DNA of 64,000 nt, taken from positions 6,234,932 to 6,298,931 of the forward strand of contig CM119263.1 of assembly GCA_051294375.1 (NCBI GenBank), read 5' to 3'. The notes beneath the pieces are model-generated. The model saw only the letters and a program-made list of their open reading frames with translations. It had not been told where the DNA came from and searched no databases. The DNA comes from Paraspadella gotoi (Eukaryota; Chaetognatha). Shown piece after piece: positions 54,401 to 64,000 of the stretch (positions are counted from its first letter, which is position 1; every line of letters starts with the position of its first letter). The position numbers were made by a program, and so were the translations under genes.

Positions 54401-55388
54401 GAAGGGTTAAGGGGATTTATTTTTATACACGGTTATTTAAAAGAACCAAAAAAATCTAAAATTTTACCGAATAGAGTAACAAAAAAACTACTGTACTGAT
54501 TCACGGTATTGTAATGGTTCGTCACGGGTTCAATCCCTAGCTAAAGCAAGGCTGGGCTAGATAAGTATTCGACCGCGCTTAAACGCCCCACTTCCTCTTT
54601 TCGAAGGAAAGTAGAGAATGAAGGGAAAAAAGTTGACCTAACGATGGGCAAGATAGAGGAGGAGCGACGCGTCACATCGCGAAAATCTAACCTTTATATG
54701 AAAGGATAGTTTTTTTTTTCAAATGACGCGAATAAAATCAAAGTCGGAGATCTAATTTACATTTTACGGTCGTTGACGCAAAGAATGAAACGATTCGCGA
54801 ACGTTTAATCGCTTCGGATCGGAAAGAAAATCAGTGGGAGGGTTTTTTTTTCAATTCGTCGGAAACGTCGTTTCCCTATCGTCGGATTAAACAACGGTTA
54901 ACTGGTAATTTCACTCTTTGAAGAATAAAAAGGTTTTCACGGTAACTGTAAGATTTTGTTCTTATATGGTTGGCGTTCGACAATGGAGAAAAAAAATTCA
55001 GGGGAGATTTTCTAAGATTATAATTGCAAATCAGAGGAAGATTAACAATGTTATGACGTCGTATTCTTAAATCTGATTTTAAAATGGAGATCAGACAAAT
55101 CTTGATAGCGTGAATTGTTTGTCGATTAAGCTTAAATTTGTTATTTTTCTCCTTTTCCGTCTGGTCAACTAAACCTGGAAAGAAGTGAACAAATCAAAGC
55201 TCAGTGAAATAACTTATTAGTTCAAGAGTGATTACCTTGTTCTGTTTTTCGACAAAATGATGGCTAGTTCATCAAAGGTTTGTTCTGTCCTCTCGAATAA
55301 CTCACCAGTTGGTGGGCGATTTGTCGCTTTTCACGTCGTTTAAAGCTTTCAACAAATTCGCTTCGTTCTTTTTTAAGTTGACAGCCAT
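43337..55388 (-). CDS. Dbnl: Drebrin-like protein (DBNL/Abp1/HIP-55 family)
   Basis: Fifteen exons: 55388-55306, 54211-54043, 53434-53360, 52686-52293, 51881-51655, 50622-50545, 48659-48447, 48033-47953, 47727-47576, 47498-46937, 46811-46691, 46302-46114, 45311-45150, 44473-44280, 43474-43337. They sum to 2838 bases, 945 aa, in one frame. The ADF-homology domain covers about 1-145 ([64 protein letters not shown]). [13 protein letters not shown] and NTFWQQKE precede a charged coiled coil (about 340-440). [13 protein letters not shown] is the conserved NPxxFF block. A long Pro/Ser-rich, disordered linker follows, then the SH3 domain ([43 protein letters not shown]). The family binds F-actin and links it to endocytic and signalling partners through SH3. 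At 945 aa it is about twice human DBNL because of the linker. One donor (NW|GTCGGT) is weak. Confidence 0.95.
44397..44450 (-). repeat. In-frame 15-base tandem repeat in Dbnl
   Basis: Three copies encoding EFSGA-like pentapeptides ([15 protein letters not shown]) in the linker just before the SH3 domain. Units preserve frame. Confidence 0.88.
45340..45426. repeat. (GA)n microsatellite in Dbnl intron
   Basis: GA array with one AGA slip, about 30 bases before the acceptor of the exon at 45150-45311 on the minus strand, where it acts as the polypyrimidine tract region. Confidence 0.93.
46480..46531 (-). mobile_element. SINE-like tail fragment
   Basis: Matches the tail of the SINE-like repeat at 24496-24741 (GGCGGTATATTCAC, then CAGCCAATCCCAT on the plus strand). 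It lies in a Dbnl intron. Confidence 0.6.
48660..50544. other. Large Dbnl intron, no other gene seen
   Basis: AT-rich intron of about 1.9 kb. I see no nested exon, RNA gene or defined element. Confidence 0.6.
50630..51215. repeat. Long G/A purine tract in Dbnl intron
   Basis: Nearly 590 bases strongly biased to G and A on the plus strand (C/T on the transcribed gene strand), including GGGGAAGGG-type runs. It lies between two Dbnl exons. It is expected to be prone to triplex or slipped structures. Confidence 0.85.
51511..51672 (-). repeat. Triplicated exon end plus splice donor in Dbnl
   Basis: Three tandem units of about 57 bases. Each has, on the minus strand, GGGTCAGGC(C/T)CCCGTG followed by GTGAGTT, a T-rich tract, and TTTTCGGCTGACAG. 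The unit therefore copies an exon end, its donor and an acceptor-like AG. Potential donors fall after 51655, 51600 and 51544. Only the first keeps frame with the next exon; the 55-base extension or the 17-base internal mini-exon would shift it. Confidence 0.85.
53435..54042. other. Dbnl intron, AT-rich
   Basis: No nested feature beyond simple CAAT-rich repeats (ATCAATCAAT-type words at 53905-54030) close to the acceptor side of the preceding exon. Confidence 0.5.
54500..54600 (+). mobile_element. tRNA-like SINE fragment in first Dbnl intron
   Basis: GGGTTCAATCCCTAGC near 54531 is a good B box. The upstream A box is poor and no cloverleaf can be drawn, so this is treated as a SINE relic. Confidence 0.4.
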
Positions 55389-56682
55389 TTTCGTGCGGAT
55401 CAAAACCTCGAAAATACTTCTAAATCCTCGGAGTTATTTAATTATTGTTATCGGTATAGTTTTTTTATCGTGACATTGCGCGTAAGTCAGAATAAACAGG
55501 ATCACGCGAGATATATTAAGACCTTTCCTAGAAGCGTCCAGGGTGTTTTCCTTAGTCACTCTGAAGGTACGCTCCCATAACCAGGGAAGAATCCCTCTGT
55601 CGGAGGAAATCAGTCAGAGATTCTTAACTGAGAGATGCGCTTTTGTCTAACAATGTGCCCGGGATTATGAGGCAAACGATGTATGCGTAAACAATATAAA
55701 TTAAATAGTTTTTGATGACCAATTTTTTATTTACCCCAAAAATTAAATTTGCATTTTGCAGTCTTTCAGATTTACATTTAATACGCCGGTGAATTCTCGG
55801 ATCTTTTTATATATAAATTTGTCTCATATCTAATCAAATTTTCAGGTGCAAAATAAATAAGCTTAATCTTAAGCTTAATTCTCTACAGTTTAGACAGAAA
55901 GCGACTATAAACTGGATCGTTTTCGCCATCGTCCCGCTCACGTTACGAACGAGGAGCAGTTTGTGCGGTTTTTGGTCGCGAAGAAAGGAGGGACGTTGAT
56001 GAAATTTTTTCCACAAGTTTAACTACATGTTGCCGCAGGTTTGGAAAAATAGCGGCGGAAAGTTGGAATCAATTTGATTAGCAGACCGGAAGTTTCAGTA
56101 ACGACAGGTAATTTAAATTAAAAAATGTTATCAAATTTTAGTTTATTAATTTGTTAATCTTCCATTTCACCCATTTCGCAACGCCCTCTTCGTCCGATTG
56201 AAAGAACCCCCTCCTCGACATAGCGGAGAGGGAGAAGACGTCGGGAAGAGAAACTGGACTAAAGACCGGGACCGGCTGGCGCCGTAATGTTTATAATAAA
56301 GTTTCTTATGCCTTATGAAACGTCTTGATGTTTAATGGTACTTAATAAAATAATCAAAGCATATAGATATTCAGCTGTTCTTACCGGCGAACAATTGTAA
56401 TATCTATATGAATATTCAACAGTAAAATAATCAATATTAGTCCAATTATTCGCAAAGGAAAAAGTAATAAGACGCAATAGATCACAAAGTATTAATCGGC
56501 TTTTTCTTATATCCATTCCAAAACGTGATGAGAAATGTTTTACACTCTTTATACAATATTAAAGTCTTTTGTTTACATGCAGCTTCTTTCCGCAGCCGAC
56601 GGACAGCAGACGATGGGCCCGCTGACCGAACGGGCCGTTATTTGATATAATAAGTGGTCGTCAGGACTTTACACGATCTCAG
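55389..56682. other. Spacer between Dbnl and the ADA remnant
   Basis: About 1.3 kb holding the presumed Dbnl promoter. No TATA box is clear. I searched for the N-terminal HxH metal motif of adenosine deaminase and did not find it. Confidence 0.4.
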
Positions 56683-57210
56683 GTGAGCGGTGACGCCGCG
56701 GCGTTGCGTCGCGTCGCTTACGAACTCTGTCAGGGCGTCGTTTATTTCGAGACGCGACTGGCGCCGCAGCTGCTGACGACCCCGGTAAACTCGACGACGC
56801 CGACTCTGGGCTTGGAAGATGTCGTCTACGCCGTCAACGAGGGACTCGATCGCGGCGCCAAAGACTTTGGCGTCGTCGCGCATTCGATTCTCTGTTTTTT
56901 GAGGACGGTGATTCGGGTGGCGCCATCATCCCGTCCGGCGCTTCTTCGAAGATGGCATCAAGTTCTCCGTCAATACGGACGACCCGACGGTGACGGGTGA
57001 CGGGTGACGGTGACGGGTCACGATCTCGTCGACGATTACGACACTGTCGTCGCCAAGGACGGGGTCGGGCTGCCGCTGGAGGCGCTGATTAACACAGTTT
57101 ACGATTCGCTCGACTCGGCATTCGTGGACGACGGCGAGAGGGCGCTGTTGCGGGCGATCGTTGCTAAAAAGTGGCAGGCGATGGTCAATGAGTTCAAAAT
57201 CGGAGAGTGA
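56683..57210 (+). pseudogene. Truncated adenosine deaminase
   Basis: After an acceptor-like CACGATCTCAG, block 1 (56683-56904) reads RRVAYELCQGVVYFETRLAP, EDVVYAVNEGLDRGAKDFGV and SILCFLR, matching the middle of adenosine deaminase. Twenty bases on, in another frame, block 2 (56924-56995) reads HPVRRFFEDGIKFSVNTDDP, the C-terminal block with the metal- and substrate-contacting Asp pair. A slipped GGTGACG repeat (56985-57020) then shifts frame. Block 3 (57004-57210) reads HDLVDDYDTVVAKDG to AIVAKKWQAMVNEFKIGE and stops. Between blocks 1 and 2 about 100 codons are absent, including the HAGE catalytic Glu and the following His; no intron could fit. The N-terminal HxH is also not found upstream. 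The family deaminates adenosine to inosine. As written this cannot be active; assembly collapse is the alternative. Confidence 0.78.
56985..57020 (+). repeat. GGTGACG slippage repeat
   Basis: Four to five imperfect GGTGACG units at the point where the adenosine deaminase frame breaks. Removing about 20 bases would rejoin the frames in principle, so slippage or a sequencing slip explains this break. Confidence 0.7.
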
Positions 57211-57457
57211 AAATTTAGCGATAGTTTTTTTCGGACTAGCGATGATTACGCTCGAAGAGGCTTTTGAAACATTTCGTTTAAAAAAAAAATGAATATTTTT
57301 GAATAATGAAAACAAGAACGTGAATACCGAATGTGGATTGTTTATTCTAGCAAAACGGAGCTAATTTATCAATTAGTTCTATGCACGCACACTTTAGATT
57401 TTTTTAGGTATTTATTTATTTACATAATGATTTTATTATCTTATCGTCTACGTCGCT

Positions 57458-60400
57458 TTAAATAAAAGTTGGTAAAACGTTTATCGCATCTTCTAATCCT
57501 TCGCTCTCTTCTCCCTTCGAATCTTCGTTCGCATCTTTGAACGCGTCTTCAGTCGAATCCTTGAACGCGTCTTCAGTCGAATCCTTGAACGCGTCTTCAG
57601 TCGAATCCTTGAACGCTCCCTCGCTCAGTTTTGGAAGCCTGAACCAAAGCAAGCCCAAATTCATTGTTAGACTTAGAGAAGGCAGAAACGGATTAGTAAA
57701 TTATTAGTAATAGTTAATACGAATACGAATAAGAAACTGAAAATTGACGGCTTGTCGGTGAGTCAACGGTGCTCGGTTTGTATGATAATGATCAATAAAA
57801 CTAAAAGCAAACATGAATCAGCGTAAGTGACAGCGCGAAACAATACTGAGAACCTGAGTGACTTAATAAGTCGATTCAATTTCTCGCTCTTCCCGCTTTT
57901 TCCATCTCGCTCAACTGCCGCCCTCGTATCAGCAGCCGCCGCGTCGCCCGCCGCCGCCTCGGCTTCCTCCGCCGCCGCCGACGCCACCGCCGTCCGAAAC
58001 TCCGCCGCCAGTATTCGATGTTGTCGACTATGTGGCGCGGCGTTCTTTTTGCGGCGCCGGGCGAAATTGCGCGCCGATCGGATTATGCGATTTCCGAACG
58101 AAGACGACCCCGGATCAGCTTCCCAAGACGGGGACGGCGACGCCGACTCGGAGGATGACGATGGCGGCGTCGTTCGGCTAAAAAGGCGCCGCGTGGGGAA
58201 TTTTTAGTTGTTGATTTAAATCATTTTTTTGATCTGTTCATTGGTCTGTCGGTCCATTTGTAGGTTGTTTGGTAAGCATTTATACTTGTTATCTTTAGGG
58301 ATCTTATTATCAGTTTCGTCAGATAATAACTGAGCGATGAACATGAACAAATTTTAAAAATGGTTAATTTTTTTATATAATAAATTTCAGACCAGGAATT
58401 TCTGCTAAAGGATTCGGAATCGTCCTCCATCGATCCGTCCGAACGTTCCTTCGTCCGTTCGTCCTTCCATCTGGCGAGGTCGACGGAGCAAACGGGATGA
58501 CGATCTGTATCAAGGATTTCGGATAATCGATGAGGAAAGATCCGGTTGCGTCCACACGAAATTATTGCCTCACAAGTCACAACACGTGAACCTGATGGTA
58601 ATTGAGACTAACAACGCCGATATGCCCACGTTTAATTAGACTTAGTCTTCAGTTTAACCAGTTAAACGGAAGAAAAGAACGGAATAGACCGAACAAAACG
58701 ACGAGAAATCACGCGCAGTAAAATTAGCAGGCGACGCTTGCGCGGGGGAAATCTAATTATCTTTCTCTATTTATTTTTTAAATTATATTTGAATCTTCAC
58801 TCTCTGATGTTCGTCACGTGCGTATCGGGTTCAAATTACACATGCGCGCGCAAGACCTGCGTGCTCAGACACTTTTCCACTATTTTTTTTTTCATCTCCG
58901 CGTCTGACTTCAGAACCTGACGGAAAAAATTAATAAACAGATGGCGCAACTAGTGAATCTTTGTTTCAACATATGAGCGCGAATTTTTTTCACACTGGCT
59001 TCGAAACAATCGGACATTTTGAAATGAATTCATACCCTCACTATTACAGATTTTAGATGAGCTAATTTCAAATTCATTCAACTACGGATCGCTGTAGATG
59101 TAGATGGTTTCTTAGTAAATATAGATTAACTTTGCTCCTACATTTGGGTAAAAACTCAAGATTTAAACGAAATACGGAAAGTTGAGACTTTCCTTTATCC
59201 GCTCTCACAGTGCCGAAAAAATCCGGTAACGCGATCTCTAGCAAAGTTGCCATCTTGCCATTTGCCATCTCGCCATCCTAAACAATCAACACTTGCGTCA
59301 GCGAGAGAGTGAAACAGAAAACTTGGCTCATTGTTTTGAAAAATAAAAGAGGAGAGCGGAAGAAGGACATAGACGTGTCAATCAAAAAGTAGAACTAAAC
59401 TCAGACCGAAAAAAGCCAGAGGTTATTCCAATATATTCTTATACCGGCCAATGTAAAATAAGGGCAATATCGTTAATGTTAAGTTTCAAGTAAATCCAAC
59501 CGTGAATGTGACACTGGGTCAGAGGATTCCTGTATTTGAAGACATTTGTTGAGTAACATACCTCAATCAAGTTTATAATGTTTTGAAAGGAAAAAAATCC
59601 TTTTCATTTCTATATAAAAATTTTCTATACAGGAGTAATGTATTTGTCCTGGCTCGTTTGATATCAAAATGTTGGTTATTAGAGAAGAGAAAAAAAAAGC
59701 GAGCTTTTCAGACGCAACGCTCACAGAATCGAGCGTTTTTACATCTATTTATACCGGAATTTTTCCCAGGGGCGTTTATAAAGTTTGGTATTCAAATTTG
59801 AACAAAAATTTCCGTTGAAAAAGTATTCTAATATTTCTAAGATTGACGTCGACTTATACAAAAAGGAAAGGACGACGACGACCACGACGACGATGTTGAG
59901 TTCGACAAATGGGAAGACGATTAAGAAGACGACGATCATAACTATGTAGATGATGTCGAAGAATGAGACCCTTTGAAGACGTTTCAAAACGGCAAAAAAA
60001 GACAACAATTAACACTACAACAAAAACAACAACAACATCACCTCGGACCGAGGATGAATCGTCGCTCGTCTCGGAAATCGTCGATAAAGACGTCGTCATC
60101 TTCGGTAGCATCCTCTCCGCAAACGCTTCGAAAGAAAGATCTTTCGCCGCGTCGACAGCCGCGTCGGCAGACATTTCGAAGGCTCCGTCAGACCCCGATA
60201 CTACAGACTCCCGTTTTAACTCAAAGTTTCGCAGATTCGCTGTCGGTCTTATTTCTCGGTCGTGGCGCCGCTTTAGTTCGGCTTTAGACGACGGCGCCGA
60301 CGCGCGATCCTTTGAGGACGAAACCGACGCCGCCAATCGACGCCGACAGTCGTCCAACGAGCGCCTGTCTCGGATGGAGTCGCGAAACCGGCGCCATCCT

Positions 60401-60492
60401 TCGTCGGGTAATCGACGTCCGGCGCCGGAATCAGGAAAGAGAGATGCCGAATCGCCGGCGTCGTTGGGTCCGAGAGGCGATGGCGCTGGCGC
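57458..60492 (-). CDS. Uncharacterised multi-exon gene (partial)
   Basis: Three exons are supported. Exon 60492-60042 (450 bases plus one) follows a CCCCAG acceptor, is open throughout and ends at CGAG|GTGATG; it reads RRLPDEGWRRFRDSIRDRRS, then a Ser-rich basic stretch and DLSFEAFAERMLPKM. Exon 58177-57854 follows TTTTTAG, reads SSSFGNRIIRSARNFARRRK, an Ala-rich helix (VASAAAEEAEAAAGDAAAAD) and SEKLNRLIKSL, and ends at CAG|GTTCTC. It joins in phase to exon 57638-57458 (LPKLSEGAFKDSTED and repeats, stop). The first two do not join directly in phase (1 versus 2), so an exon between 58178 and 60041 is missing or the two belong to different genes. I do not recognise the product. Arg- and Ala-rich helices suggest a structural or nuclear protein; that is a guess. 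Confidence 0.45.
57541..57612 (-). repeat. In-frame 24-base tandem repeat
   Basis: Three exact units encoding AFKDSTED on the minus strand, plus a diverged fourth (AFKDANED). Identical DNA in all three implies recent expansion. Confidence 0.93.
58221..60041. other. Spacer or introns, no feature assigned
   Basis: Frames at 58373-58580 and 59074-59268 (minus) are ordinary in composition but lack recognisable domains; one could be the missing middle exon of the gene above. A plus-strand TAAATTTCAG acceptor-like site at 58380 is also present. Confidence 0.35.
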
Positions 60493-60750
60493 CTGGGGTC
60501 ACGGGATCAAATTATTGAAAGGCGAAGTGAGAGTCAAGGTTTGGATAATATCAAACAAAACTGGTATACCTATTGATAAAATGCTATGCCTCTCTCTCTC
60601 TCTCCCTCATTCCCTCAATTTCTTAGTATTCGAGTTTGACCGGTCATTTGTCTGTCCAGTCAACATTTTCACAGTATTTAATAGTTGATTTTCGGAGAGA
60701 AACGAGAACACTTTTCAGTCCTGTTTTTACACTCAATAAAAAATGTTTTC

Positions 60751-60948
60751 CTGCTTTTGGATCCCGTTTTTACGGGTTTTCGATGATATTACTAATAATG
60801 TTTCTTGATAAATTCTAAAACGTATTTCTCGAATCCCATGTTGAAACAGTCAGAAACGAGAGACGTTTGGATGCCGTCTCCGCTAGCGAGAGAATAAGTC
60901 GCAATTGACACAAACAATTCTCACAGTAAAAACGGGATCCAAAAGCAG
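60751..60948. mobile_element. Element with 23-base perfect inverted ends
   Basis: CTGCTTTTGGATCCCGTTTT begins the left arm (60751-60773), and the exact complement is at 60926-60948. The 152-base interior is non-coding. It may be a MITE; I see no convincing target duplication directly outside. Confidence 0.75.
60899..60925. repeat. 27-base direct repeat, unit 1
   Basis: Starts TCGCAATTGACACAAACAAT; exactly repeated at 61039-61065. Unit 1 lies inside the inverted-end element, directly before its right arm. Confidence 0.92.
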
Positions 60949-61038
60949 ACAGACGTAATGTGATCGTCTCCTATGAGGGTAGACTTGATCGCCAGGGCAA
61001 GGACTTCTGCTCAGGACTGAGTCACTGGTAAGTCCGGC

Positions 61039-61065
61039 TCGCAATTGACACAAACAATTCTCACA
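61039..61065. repeat. 27-base direct repeat, unit 2
   Basis: Exact copy of 60899-60925, 140 bases downstream and outside the inverted-end element. Confidence 0.92.
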
Positions 61066-61718
61066 CCTAATAACTATTAACGAACGTACTTGAAAATTCG
61101 TTGCCTTCGACGAAGCCTTTTCATCGACTGACGTCGTATCGCTTGATCTCCCGGCTTGAGTAAAGAAAATGAGAAAGACGCGAAAATGCTTGTAAGATTA
61201 GCAAGCTAACGAATTTATTTCAACAGGAAATAACACTCGCCGTTTGAATTTAAACGACCACTGATCAATGATTTACCGTTTATATTTGATTGATAACAAC
61301 GATCTTCACTCCTCAGACACTCATCAAATATCAAGCAAACGACTTTAGTTAAAATAAACCGGCAAGCTTTCTCACCGTCGAAACTTATTCGGTACAAAAC
61401 TCTTTGTGAATCCGACGAACCAGTTTTGTATTTTCTCATTTTTCCTGCAGAGAATTAGGGAGGGAATGGATTGAGAGATTTAGGGAAAAAGAAATGGAGA
61501 CAGATGGATAGAAGGATGGAAAAAGGTAAAAAATTAAATAGGCAAGGAAATAAAAAATGTATTTTGATGCTGGGCTGAGTACAATATAGTATTGACCGAT
61601 CTAATACTTAAGGGAGTGGTCTTTTCATACAATCGAAACATTTTTTTTGAAATATTATGCTACTTCATTGATAGGGAAGCCAGGTACTCTGGGAGTGTCT
61701 GAACGAGACTGTGAGAGA
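61066..61718. other. Intergenic, no gene seen
   Basis: No exon or RNA gene can be supported. Confidence 0.4.
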
Positions 61719-61856
61719 GTCTCGATTGAAAGTTTGCAGGGACCTGCTATGTGATTATCTTGTAAGAGCGATGGAGGCCTTGAACCAGCAAAGTCAGATA
61801 GCTTATTTATTAAATGAATGGATAATTTTTAAATTGGTAGTACCAATTTTATATTC
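61719..61856 (+). repeat. Dispersed repeat R, copy 5
   Basis: Begins CTCGATTGAAAGTTTGCAGG and ends near ATTGGTAGTACCAATTTTAT. More diverged than the other long copies. The preceding GAAGCCAGGTACTCTGGGAG also has a complement near copy 4 (25730), so the family extends further 5' than copy 2 suggests. Confidence 0.8.
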
Positions 61857-62882
61857 ATAAGAGAGTAATTAACTTTCAAGGAAGGAGGAGGAGGAGGAGG
61901 AGGAAAAATGGAGAGCTTTTCCGAGAATCTCGAGAGGGAAAAAAAACCTGACGAACGGCGGGAGTTTCCCGAATGAGTTGAGGGGGAGGAAGAATTCTGG
62001 AATTTTCGACGATTTAAAAGGAAAAACAAAACAACGCGAACGATTTTGATAATTAACGAAGTATGCCAGAGAAAATTGAGGGATCAAAGTTTAGGCAAAA
62101 AAGATTTAAAAAAAAAAACAAAACAAAACCTACTGACTCGGTCTCATTATGCTTACTTTATCGTACCTTATTTAACCAAGCGTCGCTGTATTTATAATTA
62201 ACGTACTAACTAAAATTATTTTCCCCGCAAAATCGATTTTGAGACCTCCCGAAAGAAGTTGAGAACAAAAAAAAATAAACTTTTAAATACGGATGACTGA
62301 GGATGGAATCGGAAACTAAACAACAACAAAAAATCCTTAACCTTCCGACCACAATCGCGACGAATATAATTAGAGTTTCATATTTTTCCTCTTCATTCTT
62401 TCCTCATCTTAGCAAAAGTTATTTCCCAGAGGCTTCTCCTCCGATCCCTCCCCCCTCCCCCTCCCCCCAAACAACCCCCGTTTCGATCGCTGCCTCCGTC
62501 ACTCGATGTAATTTTGTTCGACTAAAACCATAGCGAGTTTCCGCTTCGTTCTCTCGCTAAATCCCTCGCAGCTGCTACGCCCTCTTTTTTTCCTCAGTTT
62601 CCTTTATACATTTTTGCCCTTTTTTTTTTGGTGCCCGCAGACGAGGAGAAAGTTGGAAAATTTCAGCCGCCTCCACATCCGGTTGGAATCGAAAACCCGG
62701 AACCGACGACGGGGAAAATTGCGATCGTCGTTAAAATTAAATTGGCGAGTAAACGAATGAAATAAAATAAACCAAAAAAGACAAAAAAATGTGAGTAAAG
62801 CGACTGGGATTGCTTCAAGTAAAACGCAGATCAATCAAATCCGTTATTTAAAAACCTCCTATATTTATATTTTAGTCAATCA
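61857..62882. other. Intergenic, no gene seen
   Basis: GGA-rich patch at 61882-61905 and Pro-type CCCTCC runs near 62440. No supported exon. Confidence 0.4.
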
Positions 62883-63110
62883 ATCACTCCCACCGCAACG
62901 CAGATTTTCTTCCCGGACGAGGGCGTAGCATTCAACGTGTCGCGTCGCCTCCGCGTTCCGGAAGTAAGGAGCGAGGGCGGTGAGCAGTGCGGCGGCTGCG
63001 GCGGCGGCCGCGCGGAGCGACGCCCACGCTCTCTTAAGGCGGCGTCCCAAGGATACGCCTATCCAAAAGAGCGCAGCGCGCCTAACCAAAACAACGAAGC
63101 CTAGAATCAT
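62883..63110 (-). CDS. Possible small Ala/Arg-rich ORF
   Basis: ATG at 63110, 75 codons to a stop. It starts MILGFVVLVRRAALFWIGVS, a hydrophobic N-terminus, continues with an alanine run and ends CGGSD. It lies in a local GC-rich island unlike its AT-rich surroundings, which is the main reason to keep it. It could be a small protein, a first exon, or chance. No family recognised. Confidence 0.28.
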
Positions 63111-63685
63111 CGCGGATTCGCGCTAAATTATCGATTTAATTCGGTGTCGTAAAAGCGCGGATAATGAAGCGCGGTAATTGGGGGGGAAGTTACTTTGAGA
63201 AATTAAGTGCTCGGAGTAAATTCTGACGCGTGTGGATTGATAATTTTTGACTAGGGCATTTTTACGGGCTGTGATATTCTTTAAATATTAAAAAATGACA
63301 TTTGATGATTAATATCTTCAGTACATTTTTTAGGTTTTCTTCGAATTAACGTTAGTAAATTTATTAAATTCTAAAAAATATTTCGACAAAAATTATTGTA
63401 GAGACTCTTAGCACAGATTGTTACTAGTAAGTTTTTAATATTGATAAAGGCTACTTTACTTTGCTACGCTTTCTCTGTATTTTTTTATGATGAATAGATA
63501 AATCGTTTTATTCCATATAACCGTTATCATTTCTTCATAAGCAAATATATTGCAACAATACGAACATAAATAAAACGTTTTAAAATTTTATCACAAGGCA
63601 ATTTATGCAATTTTATGCAATTTTCCTGTTACAAACAGTTTCATAGTATTGTATTCTAAATTGTAAATGGCAAGCGTGAGCACTG
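63111..63685. other. AT-rich spacer, no gene seen
   Basis: Nothing supported; several AATAAA-like words only. Confidence 0.4.
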
Positions 63686-63765
63686 CGAGAGAGAGAGAAA
63701 GAGACGAGAGAGAGGCGAGAGAAGAGAAGAGAGAGAGAGAGAGAGAGAGAGATGCGAAAGAGAGA
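63686..63765. repeat. Interrupted (GA)n microsatellite
   Basis: GA arrays broken by GAAA, GACGAG and GGCG slips. Confidence 0.9.
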
Positions 63766-64000
63766 GGCCGTCATCGCTCTGGTTACGGTCAAGTTTAAAA
63801 CGACAATATTGAAAACCTGAAATACTCAAATAGAAAAAATAAAGGTTTCGCTCGTGGTTTTGTTTTGTTTTTTAAACGACGATCGCTTTCGCAAATAATG
63901 AACATTTAAAAAAACATTTAAACAGAAAAAAAAAGGTTCAAAAAGTGAAGTACGAATTGTTCTCTTTTTCTTTTCAAAGAAAAGACGAATGAAAGCGTTT

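Noticed and set aside
57827-58207. Plus-strand frame ending in an acidic and basic tail
   Set aside because: It overlaps the minus-strand exon 57854-58177, which joins in phase with its neighbour and so is preferred. The plus-strand reading has a fair acceptor near 57940 and is not fully excluded.
59963-60688. 241-codon plus-strand frame
   Set aside because: Antisense to the minus-strand exon 60042-60492, which is bounded by proper acceptor and donor sites. The plus frame has neither.

Overview
The window is eukaryotic and reads as nuclear DNA of an invertebrate animal; I cannot name the phylum. The reasons are short exons split by GT-AG introns in AT-rich DNA, exceptionally dense (CT)n/(GA)n microsatellites, many small non-autonomous transposons, a Not-class (NOTO/Xnot) homeobox gene and a drebrin-like/Abp1 gene. 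There are three N gaps (8036-8060, 28910-28919, 37700-37799).

Layout. 1-6013 is gene-poor: microsatellites, a heptamer satellite and a small hAT-like element. 6014-13282 is a rearranged block: a ~2 kb segment (A1, 6014-8035), an N gap, an inverted and damaged copy of the Not locus (8061-11271), then a second direct copy of the 2 kb segment (A2, 11271-13282). The intact two-exon Not gene lies at 17903-20593 (+) and encodes 463 aa with an eh1-type repressor motif and a complete homeodomain. At 24129-27606 (-) is a six-exon OpgC/MdoC-like acyltransferase-3 membrane protein of 510 aa. At 31625-38335 (-) are six phase-consistent exons of a low-complexity protein I do not recognise, with its N-terminus unresolved. 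At 43337-55388 (-) is a complete 15-exon drebrin-like (DBNL/Abp1) gene, 945 aa in one continuous frame from an ADF-H domain to a C-terminal SH3 domain. 56683-57210 (+) is a broken adenosine deaminase that lacks the catalytic middle. 57458-60492 (-) holds exons of an unrecognised gene that surround nothing identifiable. The rest is repeats and spacer.

The most interesting signal is a set of three hammerhead-ribozyme-like cores (about 23.86 kb on -, 38.59 kb and 39.58 kb on +). Each has CUGANGA, a paired stem II, GAAAC and an AUGUC-like end, and each sits inside an inverted repeat. Two of them flank a degenerate TTAGGG-like block that is itself bounded by short inverted repeats. The short helix III resembles the hammerheads of Penelope-like retroelements and animal retrozymes. 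No reverse transcriptase is visible here.

The genes do not form an operon or pathway. The strand pattern is Not (+), acyltransferase (-), unknown (-), Dbnl (-), adenosine deaminase remnant (+), unknown (-). Single-base indels between the duplicated blocks occur in coding and non-coding parts alike, so haplotype or assembly artefact must be weighed against genuine duplication.
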